Source: Toxotes chatareus (taxonomy: Eukaryota > Chordata > Actinopteri > Toxotidae). Taken from it: DNA of 64,000 bases. The DNA lies in the NCBI GenBank assembly GCA_016801885.1, contig CM028889.1:13083001-13147000 (forward strand), read 5' to 3'. Below, one piece after another: positions 44,950-58,762 of this stretch; the first letter of the stretch is position 1; each line of letters starts with the position of its first letter. The translations under genes were made by a program, and so were the position numbers. The notes under the pieces were generated by a model, which made no database searches, was not told the DNA's origin, and was given only the letters and a program-made list of their open reading frames with translations.

Positions 44950-47191
44950 GAGATTTAGTGGAAAGTATGGAAAGGTGATCATTATTCAGTGTGTAAAGGT
45001 CCATGCAGTCAACCTGCCTTCATGTAACTCAGTTGTCTTTCTCAGAAATGTCACAGAACTTTCAAGTCCTTTAGGTTGTACGAGTTGCAGCAAAACCACA
45101 GTGTCAGGGGTGGGGGGAGGATGCATTCGGTACAGTGGCAGACAGACACAACAGCCATTCTGAAAGTGACAAGCCTTTGAAGTCTTTTTATTGGTTTTTC
45201 TTTTTTTATAATGTTCATTTCCCTACAACAGTTTTTGTACTCGTCAGGCTCCCCATGAAAGACAAACTAGAGGAAACTTGCATTACATTGTACAATTCTC
45301 AGTTTTGCAGTATAGCAACCTTTTCTAACTACACAGAAAGTACACACTTGATGCAATGTTGACATCAAGAATGTGGCTCAGTGAAGCTTTAAGCTGCTCA
45401 ATTAATGCTGCTGCAGTTCAAGATGCTGATTTAATGAAAATTAAAATACAGTAGTATTTACAGTATGCTATTCAGGAAAGTGAATGTTTCTGTAACCCAA
45501 CAAAATCAACAATCTTTCTCTGCCTTTCTCTTTCTCTGTATGTTGATTCCTTTTCCCTCACCTGCTCATCATTATGTCATCAGCTCTGCAGTACTTAAAT
45601 CCCGCCTTCATCTCCCTGCCTTCACCTGATCTGCTACTCCTGACCTGAGTCTGTGCTCTGCTTTTGAGTCCACTAAACACTCGTAACACTCTGTTGCAGT
45701 GGAGTTATTGTGAAATACTCAACAGTAAACTGAAACTGTCCTTCCCCCAGAAAACAAGCCAACAAGTCATCTGTGCATGCAGCTTACTACTATTATGACC
45801 CATAAATAGCGACAAAAGCTGCATAGGGAGGAGGTCTGGTTGGATGGACAAGTCAACAAAACACAGGACTCTGATGCAGGAGATTGTGCGTTTGTTTCCC
45901 ATTTGAAATCAATAGTCTTCATTGTTTCCTTTGGCCATGACTGATACACAACCTTACCTGCGTGATTGTTATGGTAACCATGACAACAAAGCTTACCTCA
46001 AACCATCATGAAGTATTTATTTTAACCCAAACCACGACCTATATGGTTTAAAACATCCTATCATACCTACCTGAATGATGATGGGAAAGAGAGGCACTTT
46101 GAAGGAGACGGATGGAGGCCTTTCATGTAACTGCTAATTCCTAATAATGCCAAAATCAAAATTACATGTGCAGTAAATGGTTTTATATTGGGATGTGAAA
46201 AATGCTGTAATAACTAATAGCCAACTACACCTCCAGTTGGTGTTGTGGTGGTGGAGGCTGTCATTCTCCTGTAACTCATGTTACATCCTCATTTTCTTTC
46301 CCCAGTTCCCATTTACACAAGTTACGGTTTCATACCAAATCACTCACACTTTCACTTGGTAAAGGTGGCTCCTGTTCACTTATACATGAAAATACATAGT
46401 GTAAAGCTGGCTCTGTTAGGATTGGCCTCTCCTCTTGTGTCTTCTGTATTTCTGCTCAGTCTGTGTGGTTTGCCTATTCTGTGTGTGTATCTTGTTTTTG
46501 TTTGGACAGAGTGTGGGGATGTCTGGCTTTCCCACCAACTCACCTGTGCACCTGCTGTGAATCAGGCCATCGCTCCACCCTCTCCCTGTGATTACTAAAG
46601 ACCAGTCTTACACTCCATTCATTGCCATTTTGCCTGACCTTGTGCCTGGTAGTAATGTTGGCAAACTAAGTTGAGAAAGTTCCTTAGCTTACTAGTTTTT
46701 GCAGATACGTACCTTGTGTTTTGGAGTATTAGTCACGTCCTTCTCTATGCCTGTGCCTTAGGATCACCAGCTGTCCTTATCTCAGTCAAACCTCGTTTTC
46801 TGGATCACCTTGTTCCCCAGATAACTCTGACCGTCACGCTCTGTCCAGCTTCCCCCCTTCACCTGAACCCTGTTTAGCCCTGTTTAGCCACCTTCCCCGC
46901 CTGCCTGCCTACTCAAAGGCTACTTGAATTCTTTGTTAAAACCCTTTTTTAAGTTTCAAAAATATTTCTTTGTGTTTCTATACCACAACTCCACAATTTC
47001 AGATCACATTTCTCAACAGCCAATAGAGAGCTACTTTGTGCATGTGTTTTGGAGGGAAGTGTTAATTACTGCATGTCTGTCAAGAGCTGAAACTGAGATG
47101 TCAAACTGCATCAGTCAGTTGTAGTTTTGTGATTTTGGAATTTGTTTAACTATGTTCCAACAACTCTAAAAGGGAATTATGTCTGTCTCTA
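44950..47191. other. il12rb1 upstream region with retroelement-like debris
   Basis: No convincing exon. The immediate upstream part should hold the il12rb1 promoter, but I see no decisive motif. Stretches near 45540-45690 (CTTCACCTGATCTGCTACTC ... TTTTGAGTCCACTAAACACT) and 46418-46900 (C/T-rich, starting TGTTAGGATTGGCC) look like decayed LTR sequence. Termini were not established. Confidence 0.35.
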
Positions 47192-47742
47192 TGTCATGAT
47201 CCGTAAATAGTGCCTTGTCATGTTTTGTCTCGTGTCTATGTTGTCTCGTGATTTCCTGTTTTATTTTGAAATCATTGTCCTTGTGTTTCTTGTCTCATTT
47301 TACTTCTTGCCTTTGTCTGGTTTCCCACCTTTGTGATTGTCTTCCCCGCCCTAATTGTTTCCACCTGTTTCCCCTTACCTGTTGTGTATATATAGTCTGC
47401 GCCTCCACTTGTTCTGTGCCAGTTTGTCTTGTCCTCTGTCAAGAGAACCAGTGTCCATATCTTGTCCTTGTATCTCTTGTCAGGTTTTGTTGTTCTTTTG
47501 CATTTTGATCTTCCTTGTTTTCACTAATTGCCTTGCCTTTGTTTCACCGTTTGTTCCTCGTATGAGTGATTTTTGGTTTCCTCAATAGAGTGATTTTCTG
47601 TTCGTTTTGACTTTAGTCTTTTAAGCCCTTTTCCCCTATCGGGTGATTATTATTTTGTCACTTTGTTTAATAAAGACTTTGCTTTTCTGAATTTTCACTT
47701 TGGAGTCGTGCATTTGGGTTCAGTCCACGTTCAGTCCTGACA
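47192..47742 (+). mobile_element. Solo LTR of a retrotransposon with 5-bp target duplication
   Basis: A 551-bp unit starting TGTCATGATCC and ending AGTCCTGACA, so the termini are TGTCA...TGACA. It is flanked on both sides by the identical pentamer CTCTA (47187-47191 and 47743-47747). It contains a TATA-like TGTATATATAG (about 47385-47395) and an AATAAA at 47669-47674, the promoter and polyadenylation signals expected of an LTR read on the plus strand. No internal coding sequence is adjacent, so it is a solo LTR left by recombination. A Gypsy-like or ERV-like origin cannot be decided from the LTR alone. Confidence 0.8.
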
Positions 47743-48244
47743 CTCTATACTACCAGCTGTCCAATGGGGTAATTGTCTCTTTAATATGCTGTACTATTTC
47801 TGTGCTTCACTTTTTTGCATGTTGTACCACAGGTTATCCAACAGATAGAGGTAGGGCAGAGAACTCTCTGGAAATAGGAATCTTAAGTTTAGAGTATCTG
47901 AGTCAGAATTATCATATCATAGCTTTTGAAAACCTTTAGCTCATAGCCAGAGTTATGTCACTGTGGTGACAAATCAGGTGCTTAGATAAAGATGTCCTAT
48001 ATTCATGTTTCTGATGGACAAAGTGAACACTTTGATGAAGGTGTCTACTACTTGTCTACCCTTTTTGAATTTCTAACACTTTATAACAGTGTGTAATTAA
48101 TGTCCTTTCATCTTTTTTTTGTTGTTGTTGACAAAGCAGAGGCAGCAAAAATCCAATTACACTGTCTTTCCTCTTGGTTGGTGATGTGCAGCACAACATG
48201 TTTTATTTGTTTTATTTTACGTACCAGTGCCCTTCAAGGTCAAA

Positions 48245-49233
48245 CCAGTGGCGGTTTTTTGGCACCGGCGAACTGGCGAACCGGGCAGCCGCCCGGGGCG
48301 GCATCACATGGGGGCAGCACAATCACGTGAAAAAAAAAATCATCTGCGCCGCTAAGCTGTTTTCTACTATCAATCATATTATTGTGTGGGGAATTGGCAA
48401 ATTGGCGCCGTCCACATCTCCCAGCATGCACCACCAGGATATGCATGTAGAAACGGCACCCTGACTCAGGGCGGTGGCTAGGTTGGAAGAGTTTGGGAGT
48501 TGTCACTGGTGATGGTCCTCTGACACCCCAGGCTCCGACACATGCGCTGTGGCTCATTAGGCAGTTGTACTGAACCGAAGCTGAGGTGTGGTTTGTTCAC
48601 TGACGTTTGAAGCACTTGAGTGACGTTCGAAGCAAGTGAGTGCGTCGGACGTCATACGATTCACCTGATTGGTTCGGTTGGTTCGGGATCGAGTGTGTTC
48701 AGAGATAGGATAGCTCTGTATAGTGGCGGTCATTTGAATTTTTCTTTGCAGAGTAGGTCGGTTGTTTAGTGTCTTGAGAGTTAGTAGTGTTGATAGTGTA
48801 TTTTTGGAAAATCAATATAGATGGAGCAATAGATATATAATATATAAATTAGATAGATATAGATAAAGAGTTATATAGATAGGTATATAGATATATAATC
48901 CTAAATAACGTTAGATATAGATAAGATATATAGATTCATTACATATAAATACACACACACCCACCCCAGAATCATCTGTGTCATCGTTTTCATTAAGAAA
49001 AAAAATTTCTTAATGAAAATTTATAAACAGTTACACAAGCACACCCACTGCCATCTTCTTCAAGCACACCCTCTTTACCCACGTACACATAAATCTCTTT
49101 ACCAACGAAGCCCAAAACATACCATGGTATAATCTGTATTTGCAACAGTACCATGTGAAAATGACAACACAAAATATAAGTGAAGATTATGTAGGGTTAC
49201 AATCAGCCATGCAAAATAACAAACATGGTCTTC

Positions 49234-49270
<37 letters not shown>

Positions 49271-49500
49271 CCACTTGAAACCACATCTGGTCCAGTCAAA
49301 GAGAAAAATACTATTTCTCTAGCTCCATGACAGTCAGACTCCCCATCTCCCAGCATATGCATGTATAGACGGCACCCTAACTCAGGGTGGTGGCTGGCTT
49401 TATGGAGAGTGTGGCAGTCGTCCCCATCTCCCAACATGCCACAGCAGCATATGCATGTATAGACGGCACCTTGACTGAGATGAGTGTACAGGCTCTCGGG
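48245..49500. repeat. Composite repeat region with three copies of an about 80-bp unit
   Basis: It opens with a GC-rich repeat (GGCACCGGCGAACTGGCGAA, then GCCGCCCGGGGCGGCAT). A unit containing CATCTCCCAGCATG and GCATGTATAGACGGCACC occurs at about 48412-48515, 49341-49421 and 49422-49485; the last two are a head-to-tail pair 81 bp apart. Between them lie GATA/TATA-rich sequence (48816-48935) and an (ATT)n run (49234-49270). No intact frame. Probably transposon-derived. Confidence 0.5.
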
Positions 49501-49643
49501 GGGCATTGCTAGTGATGGCGGATCGAGGCTTTGTTGAAGCTTCAAAACCTGATTCAAAAAAATGGTTCATTACCAGAGGCTTCAATGACACAGTGCTCGA
49601 GTAGGACATCTAGTGGTTAATAAAATTGAGTGCAAGGAAGATG

Positions 49644-49870
49644 TGTCAAATCAAATCAAATCAAATCTATCAAATCAGGCTTTATTGTCACTTTGCCGTA
49701 CATACAACTGCAGTGCAGACAAAATGAGACAGCGTTTCCTGGGGTCAGGAGAGTGAAGGTCAACATAGAGAAATAAAATAATAATAAAATAGTACTAATA
49801 AATACTAAATAAGTACTAAGAGAAGTAAAGAAATGAACACACTCAAACACACTCAAATCCCCCCCGAACA
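49644..49870. repeat. Dispersed repeat with (AAATC)n head
   Basis: TCAAATCAAATCAAATC leads into GCTTTATTGTCACTTTGCCG and ATGAGACAGCGTTTCCTGGG, phrases I recognise from a common fish dispersed repeat. The class is not known to me. Confidence 0.35.
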
Positions 49871-50224
49871 TATTGCAAGACGCCCATTGTGCAAAAATTG
49901 TGATCAGTCAATTGTGTGTCATTTATTGGTTCATGGATTGTTTGGGATTTGATTCGCTATGCACATTCTTGTTCAACTACACTATATGTTTGTATGGTTT
50001 CAAGCTGACACAATAAAATACAAATATTATACATATACATATACATATATATACATAGGCTATATTATTTGACACGTCTGGTTGTTGTAGGAAACAGCGA
50101 TATACTTGGCCTGATATTTTGTGTTATGAACCGTAAGCTATCCTAAAACAAGTCTAAACAGTCCATAGCTTAAAAGATACTGGGTGTTCAGTCCCCAGAT
50201 GGCAAATGTGATCTCATTCCAAAT

Positions 50225-50295
50225 GTCTAATTCATGAGCTAAATAACACTCAGCTCTGACGGGAATCGAACCCACGCTACATTGTTGCAGGACAA
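50225..50295 (-). repeat. tRNA-like (SINE head) fragment
   Basis: Read on the minus strand it has a perfect B box (GGTTCGATTCC), preceded 31 nt upstream by an A-box-like TGGTTTAGTTG. The A-to-B spacing is too short for a working tRNA and no cloverleaf forms. Probably a piece of a tRNA-derived SINE. Confidence 0.4.
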
Positions 50296-53200
50296 CTAAA
50301 CCAATGACAGGGTTTCAATACCGAATGAAGCAGTAAAGTGGTTCACACGTCATAAATCACGATCAAGAACGCAGAATGAACCAAGACAGGTGGCTGCATC
50401 ATCTGTGTAAGTACAAACATGATAATAAAAATGAAAGTCACACGACAGGCATATTCATTGTTTAATTAGTTGGTCAGAGACGAAAGCCATGTCTCTTGAT
50501 TAAATATATTGGACAGCACAAGTTAAAATATGTATTGTTCATGAAATGAACATAATTTTGATCCATAAAAATCCATACAAAAATGAAAAAAACAACAACA
50601 ACAACAACAAAAAAAAAATGCACAAGCTTTCAGGGGGGCGGGGCGGGCATGTGTGTATTGAGGTCAACCATGTGTCAGGAATGGCTCACTGGCCTTGCTG
50701 TCATCAGTATCAATCACTCTGTATTACTGTACAGTATAAAATATTATTGTGTAGTCTGATTGTCATGGCCACACATCGCAGCTGCTTGTCTTTTGCACTA
50801 ATCATCTTTTAATTTCAGGTTCCAGCCCAGAAATAATAGAAGCACATGGCTACCTTTTACTACCCTTTCTATGCTATACTACTCACTTGGAGACCTGGAG
50901 GTGGCACTCTTTCATTTGGTTTTACCATGGTTACTTTCTAAGCACAGAAAGAGTGCAAACATCAATTGCAGAATAGCTTTTTGTGGTAAAATCAAGCTGG
51001 TAAAATCAGTGTTTATTATTGCAGTATGTCTGTGAGCATCTTGTAGATAAAAGATTGTTTGAAGTTTGTACATGAAGAGACAAGTGAGGTTGTGATGAAA
51101 AGCTGCAGCATTCAGATTTAAATTTAATCTGTGGAAGGAGGTTTCCAGTGCTGTGACTCACTGCCACCAGAGGGCAGTCTAAGCTGCAGTTTTGGCCAAA
51201 GGAGAGGAGCTCATCTCACTGACCTTTAAGCTGAGCAATGAGCCCAGAGTTCACCAAGTTACAAAAATCCCCCTTCAGATATGTATCGCATTAAAATATT
51301 TATATACTGGAAAAATATTTACAAAAATGTAAATTGGGTAGAAGCTAATATGACATGCACACTCTCTCCATCAGGATAGTTAGAGCAGTGTTGTAGAGAA
51401 AGGGACCAGTGACCAGTGACCATAGAAATAAATAAACTGTATGTGGAGACTGTACAATATACGTTTAAGATTAGATTCTCAAAAACCTGCAAATTATGTG
51501 TGTTCAATATGTCCCAGTCTGAGGGTTTATGAGCAGACAGGGGGTTTCTGGGCAGTTTGGGACACATATATTTCACAATGAAAACTGCAAGGAACTGGAT
51601 GGAACTATCACTGGTGTTTGGGGCTCCTATGGACTGACCCCCATCACAACTAGGCAGAGAGAGGAAAGCATGTGGGAAGACAAAAGTAGAGAGCTGCAAC
51701 ATTAAACATTAAATAATCAACATTTGCTTTCTTAATTGGTGTTGCTCTTTAAAATTATGAAGGATTTGGCCAGTCAACAGGACTGTTTGAGATCTTGGTA
51801 AGAAGAGGTTAGCCAGATAGGCAGAATTTCCATTTTGTTTTCACTTGTAACGTTCATTTTCTATTTGAAAAAGAATAAATAGATGAGATTCAGAGGTGTG
51901 AAACCAGATTAAGAAACGGGTAACTCCACTGCAACACACTGAGGAAAATGCAAATATGAAAGGGAAAGGCATGCATCATTTGCAAGTCAAGACTTCGTGA
52001 GTGAAAGGCAGGAAAAACACATAATACTCTCAATACCTGCAGTTCTTTGTTTGCATGGTAGAGCTATAAATTTGTGGCATTTTTAGAAACAATATGCCTG
52101 TTTCAGATTACTAATGTCAATCTGTAACCAAGGGGTTTTAACATTAGTCAATTTCCAGTATCATGTATTGTATTACCCTCAAAGATAATACATAATTAAA
52201 ATATAAAATATAAAATGAGAATAAATCCAACAGAAGCATTTTTTAATGCTTCTTCTACTACTCACTCAGATAACAAAACTTGGTGTGTCACATTTGTTTT
52301 TGTGGGGTTGGAAGATTGTGGTTAAAGTTTTCATTGTACCTGTAATATGTTGAGACAGAGTCATGGCTGGAACTAAGCCTTCAAAGGCCAGAAATATCAG
52401 TTGCTGGATAAAGAAAAAACCCACCCCATCAGTCACTTGTAGATCTATTATGGTCATCTTGTGCTGTGGGACTATAAAAAAAATGTTCTTATTGTACCAT
52501 AATGTTTTACTTCATAATGCATTGGGTCCCAGACTTAGGTGCAGGTCTTCCTTGGTGGGTGCAGAGCCTTTGCATGGAGAGTTTACTTAACCAGGAGGAA
52601 AATATGGAGTGAAACTAAAGTTGAATCTTAGCAAAGTTGTCTTAGAAATCAAACACAGGTTGAAGTAGTAATGCAATGGTTACTGAAGCACAGCCATCAT
52701 TAATGTCATTAGTTTCAGTCGTGCTTTTCCTGCACTGAAAGATCAAAATGTCTGTTGTGAAGAACGTCTATGAATGATTCACATGGCATGCATAAAGCAA
52801 TAAGAGTGCTCTAATGCTAGTAAGACTGAGAGGATTTGGGTTAGCAAGATCTATTCAGAGAGAATAGACAGACAAGAAAACATTGATGCTCTCAAGTTCA
52901 CTGTGAGTTCAGTGTGTGCAAAGTTAACATGTATTTTTTATTTGCATGACGATAAGTAAGAAGAAACATCCAGTTCATGTTACTGATTATTCAATGAAAT
53001 TCTACTCCCTTTGTTACTGGTATATATATATATATATACACGCACACACATATGGGGAGAGGATTTTTTTTTCAGTTTCCAAAGTGAGATTGTTACCCAC
53101 TGAGTAAATGAATGTAACTAAAACAGCTTTTTGCAAATTTCAGATCAGATAAATTTCTTTTGTTGACTTCTGAAACCTATCCATTTTTTGATGCAGATCG

Positions 53201-56200
53201 GAGATTGCTGATCTTTCTACTGATGTCAAGTGGAAAACAGGATCTACATTAACCTTACACCCACAGATCAAAATCTCGACGGTAACTGATTATTAGGGTT
53301 ACACGCAAACAGACTTTATTTACGGAACACTCAGGTTTGAACCCAAATGTGGGTTGTTTCAGATATTAGTTTCAGATCTTATTATTCATACATCTTGCAA
53401 CTTACAATCCTGCTAATGCAGCAATTTACCAGCAAATTAATCTGATGACGATCGTAAAGAAAGAAAAGGAACTTGTATGGAAAAATAAACAAAGAAGATC
53501 CTAACAAACGTCAGCCGTAAATAAATGTGGCCAGTATAAACAGAAATGGACGTGGCTCAGTGATACAGGTGGTGGATTCGGTAAAAGAAAAGTTTACTGC
53601 GTCAGATCAGGGTTTCACAACAGGCCTGTCTGTTCAACAGGCAAACAAGCGAGGGGAAAGCAGTGAAGCAGATGTGCAAACGCCCAAAAACGCAGGTGTG
53701 AAATTGGCCTCAGTTTCCCAGTTGGAACTCTGACTTAGAGAACTGTTCCTTTGGACTATTTCAAGTAGGAGGTTTGAAATTTCCGAATTTCGAGTTGTCT
53801 TGAATGCAACATACGTCCGCAACCTGTGATGAGGCATCTCAAGTGGACATTATTGCTTCCGATAAGAAGTCACAAACCCAGAGAACAAATGACAAACACC
53901 GCAGTAGACAGCCTGGCACGGTGCAATGGTTAATGGCTACTGGGGAGTCGAGGATGGAATTGGGAGTGGATGTGTTGGTGGGTTTGGAGGTCAGGTGATG
54001 ATAAAAGGCAGGAAAACACTGAAGATTACTGCAGGACAGGGAGGGAATGGCTGACAACAGAACATATGGTGCAAAATGTTATGAACTGGCTGTCAGTGTA
54101 ATAGATGTGTCAGCTGTGATGGTTACAAGTGAGCTTCATACATTAGACCCCTCCTGTTAATGAAATAATCTCTATGACGTAGCCCCATTCAGGGGAAATA
54201 AAAGCACTACATTTAAACAAAACATAAATATGCCATACACAGAAATATAACACAGTAAAAAGCAGCATATCGTCATCACCTGAATTGTTTGTCATTGTCT
54301 GCATTTAAATGCTGCTAGAAAATGCAACAGCTCAACAGCACTGTAATGGAAAAGCGGGGTTTGTTTATGAGAAACCTCAGTACAGTAGAGGTGGGTGTTA
54401 TGTTGTGCAAAGTGCAGACATGTTATTTGCTTGTGACATTGCATCGGGTAGAACTCAGCAGCGAACAAGCTCTCTAACAATGCAGAGTGAAGTCCATCTT
54501 TACCTCAAACCAATGAGAGGTAGTTTCACTTGTGCGATTGTCTTCAAGGTTCATGTCACTTATTTGATGCACTCATTCCTACAAATACTGAACTGATACT
54601 CCAGATATTTCTGTTTTGTTCTAAAAAAAAAAAAAGGAAGGTGTTCCAGAAATGATTTTTTTTTTTTTTTTTTTTTAGTTTTGCTTTCTGTCATTTGGCT
54701 TGGGTGTTTGGCCAACACTGAGCAGAATGGTGTACTTCATGTTCAGAGTCTGGTGAGGCTGTTTTTAAGCCAGCTGTGGTCCAGTACACAATTCACACAA
54801 GTGTGATGTGGAAACCTGAAACCACAGTGCACATACGCAGAGAGTGGAATTTTCTGAGAGACATTTTGTGTCCAAAAGCTAAACCTTTGAAATCAATATA
54901 ATTTTCATATCAGCAGATTCTGGATTTTTCAGTGTGGGAGAAGGAGTAGATGTAATTGGAAGAATTTTGAACAAGGGTATTAAACTTTTTGTGGGAAATT
55001 TTTAATTATAATTGAAAACGGGAAGCAGACAGAAGAAGTAATAATTAATGATTAATCTGCCTGTACTGCTTCTGATTCATATCACGCTGCTTTTGGGATT
55101 CTCAGGAGCTACACTCTCATGGTTGTAAGGTAGGCCACTGTTCATTCACATGCAGGATAAAAATACATGCAAAAGATTGAAATAGGAAGTAACAAACAGA
55201 TGAAGGACCCAAATTCAAAAGTTATATGTTATAATGGAGATGCTGCTTTCATGCCAGCTTTACCAACTACATTTTCACACTGCTTGGCACTGTTTGCCCA
55301 CAGTGTAACAATTTAAAAGGGACAGATTTGTTTCAAGGGAGGTTTCCCAATTTCGTCCTCTACGAGAAAATGTAATCTTTTCTCATTAACTTAATGTAAT
55401 GTAATGTTTTGCAAATTTAAAGTTAATTCAACATAAAAATTTTGAGTGTGCAAGTTCTCATTCATCCAGGTCGTCGCCTTTTCCATTACAGTCGCCCTCA
55501 GGTGCAAATGAGTCCACTTGAGGCAGCCCAGCAGGCGCCACCCAAGGTGTGAACAGTTCCACCGAAGTGGTTTCGATTGCTCCCCTATCCCACTAGGTGG
55601 GAAAAGGAGTTTAAATGTTTGGGCTCTCTAACCAGTCTCTAGAACTGAAGAAGCAACAAGAAGTCCATTTGCCTTCAATCAACCCTTAGGACAAAAAATT
55701 TGAGTTTTTATTTTCAGACCACTCCAGAAATTATATACATGAGTCATTCTAACTTGACTAAGACTTTTTACTTGAAATGATGAGTTGGATGATTGGACGC
55801 CTGATAGTTCACTCAACTTGCTATACAAGCAGATTTCTCAGCCTGCACTGTTTGAGAGTCAAAACTCTTCATAGACTCTTCTTTTTCTGCACTTTGAAGA
55901 AAACAGACATGACAGAAGTTTGCTGCTTGTCTTAAATACATAAGATAAGTCATTTATATTCATAATAAAGAAAACAATGCAAACCATAATAAAGGTTGGT
56001 ATCAAATACAGTCCCTTATAATAATAATTTGATTAAACACAAATTTATTAAGGAATATACATCAGATAAACATAAAAGCAGATGAGATAATAAACAGTCT
56101 TCTCAGTTTATATATGTCCTTACCGCTGATCATGTAAGATGATGTTTTGTTTCCATTGTCAAATGACTATTAAAAACGGAAATGGATGAATTTTCAGGGG

Positions 56201-58133
56201 TTTACCCTTATCTACATGCCTGAGCTGTGAGAAAAAATGGTTGCCCACTAGTTAGCATGTCCATTCCCATGAAATGAAACTAACTAAATGTTTTTTTTTT
56301 CAGTAGTACTGGTTGAAACCTCAACCAAAAACAGCTAGAAAAGTAATTCAGATCAAAAACAATCCACAAGTCACACTGCAACAAGGCTGCCTTTAGCGTT
56401 TTAGGTGGTTCGAGGCAAACCCGAAAGTAGTTACTGTAAACACAATTTGCAGTACTCTAGGTGTTATGGTGCTAAATGCTGAACTAGCATTTGCACCTAG
56501 GACCCTGCATATAGCCTCAGAAAGACAACACAAAAACAAATGTGATTATCGGTAGTTTACTTGGGCCAGCCCCGCTGATGCACTCAGACCAGCTCCTGTG
56601 TGAGAACAACCCCTGTATGAGTGGTGAAACAGTGCTGCATGATTTAACGTACTGAAGGCTTGGTGAAAACAGACCAGTTTAGCAATACTTGTTCCGCACT
56701 AAACTACTGTGGTCTTTAAACTCCACTTGCTGAGAGTCAACTAAACTTTCTGTCCTTCACTGAAATGTTTAAATAACTACTACATGGAAAAATGAAGAAG
56801 AACAGAAGCCCAGATACACATACTGACAAAGGCAAAAGTACAGTCAGCTGCTATTTTACTCAGGACACAAGCTTTTCAAGGAATTTCTGTTACTTACTGT
56901 ACACAAGACTCATAGAACCAACACTGGGGAACAAGACATTACTCACTCATAAAAATAAAGTTTATTAACTTGACATTCACTCTTAAAAGAATGTGCATGG
57001 AGAAACAGTTTAGTAAAATGTAAAATAATTACACCTGACAGGACAAGAAACTTTGTGGCTTGGCAGATTTCAAAATTTACCTTCAGTCAGCGTTCAGTTG
57101 CATGTCATTGTGACCACCTATTTAAAAAAAAAAAAACCCCATCACAATTCACTAGCTTAGCTGGTTGTCTTCCTTCCTGAGTAACAGCCAATATGCAAGA
57201 TGAATAAACAACCCACTTGTTTGTCACTAACATACATTATGGTGGGCGAGTTCAACTCTATATAGTAATTTTTTAAGACATAATACATGGTATGAGAACT
57301 AAATCAATACTTTGTCAGACAGATCTATCAAAACATCAATGAGCCAAAAGAGAACATCAGATGCCATGCAGTGGAAAATAGTAGTGAGATAGTGTCAGAT
57401 CATTGTTCAATGTGTAAAACTGGTGTGAGTGTGTCAAACTGTCAGTAGATGGAAAATCACATCTGAGATCTATGAATATACAGTACTGTTGAGATGGTAA
57501 CAGATCTCTATCTACAAACAGAATTTCACCATGTCCCTGTTTCATTTCCCTCATAGTTCTTAGTTTTGTTTATTTTAAAACTGTGAAAAAGAGAGAAGAA
57601 AGCTGTGTGTTCACACACACACACATCACTGACAGAAAAGATGCAAACAGCTAAGCTTGAAACCAAAAGGGAGCAGTTAAAGATGTCACACGTCACACGA
57701 ACAAAACAAACAAAAAAAAACCAAAACCCTTGCTCCCCTGAAAGGTGAAGAAAAAAAAACATTTTCATTTTGAAAATGAGCGCCATTGATATTTAAAGAC
57801 TGAAAACTCATTAGTCAACTGTTATTCCTCAGAAGTGTAAAAATTTTGGGATAATATTACCCACAGGTACATTAGCTTTACTGTGGCTTAAAGGTTGAGG
57901 CTGGCAACATTAAAGGTTTTTGTTATCATCAGCAAATCCCTTGAGAAGTCCAAAACCATCAGTTTATTAGTCGATCTTTCAATACTTTCTGACTTCCCTA
58001 ACCTGTCTGTTGCACAAAATTGTTAAAAGCAGCTAAAATATATTGTTTAATTCTTACAACATATATTAAAAACGCACAGAGCCCTAGTGACAAGAACACT
58101 GGTGCCCTAGTGAGATTTTAAAACAGCAGCACA

Positions 58134-58173
<40 letters not shown>

Positions 58174-58762
58174 GTGAGAGTGGGATCATCTCAAAATAAA
58201 CTATGGCGTCCATTTTCATGGTAATAAAGGAACATGTCACCCCGACACAATGGAGCTCTATGTAACAGAAGATGAGATATATAAGACTTTTGTTACACAT
58301 AAAGTACTTGTTTCGGGATCAGTTTATTAGTGGTTTTGTTCTTTTTATGGCATTTGTTAACAGTGACAAAAATGTGGAAAATCACCAGACTAACTCTTTA
58401 AGGGTTTAGAGGCCAGGTACCCCTGACACAAATCAGAAACGTAAACAATACCAAACCAAATCAAAGAGATGATTGGATATTGCAAGCTTGTTGTTGGTCA
58501 CAGCAACTGTAAGACCAAAAACAAAGTGAGACCTAGACACTTATGGTCCATGCACATCAGGTCTTATGTTTTCTTCCACCTCAAAACTCCATTGTTTATA
58601 ATTTATTGCAAGAAGCCAGGAGGCTGCAAGGGTTCATAACAAAAACAGCATTTATCACTCTTACGAGAAATGTATTTTTAGATTATATATACAGTATATA
58701 AGTCATCGGGTAAACCTTTACTCAAACCACGAAAGACCAGCAGGTGTACATTCAGCCGTGTG
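50296..58762. other. Gene-poor intergenic stretch
   Basis: No convincing exon of a known family on either strand over about 8.5 kb. Contents: (TA)n at about 53019-53040, poly-T at 54654-54678, a dispersed repeat at about 55440-55690 (containing GAACTGAAGAAGCAACAAGA), and a compound (TG)n(AG)n microsatellite at 58134-58175. The right end (about 56960-58762) may be the 3' UTR of the Ig receptor, with an AATAAA on the minus strand at 56961-56966. Confidence 0.4.
58134..58175. repeat. Compound microsatellite (TG)n(AG)n
   Basis: About 19 bp of TG directly followed by about 22 bp of AG. It lies downstream of the Ig receptor stop codon, possibly in its 3' UTR. Confidence 0.85.

Noticed and set aside
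46278..47588. Several plus-strand hydrophobic frames rich in Cys, Leu and Phe
   Set aside because: They are translations of C/T-rich LTR sequence (solo LTR at 47192-47742 and similar debris), with no protein signature.
49099..49557. Longest minus-strand frame in the 49-kb region (about 150 codons)
   Set aside because: It reads through the (ATT)n tract and the tandem 81-bp units, so it is a low-complexity repeat frame rather than a gene.
53527..53733. Polar 68-codon plus-strand frame resembling a small hypothetical protein
   Set aside because: No motif, no splice context and no supporting neighbour; chance frame in AT-rich spacer.
56100..56175. Minus-strand exon-like segment (SFDNGNKTSSYMISG followed by GTAAGG)
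   Set aside because: A good donor and an open frame, but only about 15 codons, no recognisable domain, and no neighbouring exons that join it in frame.
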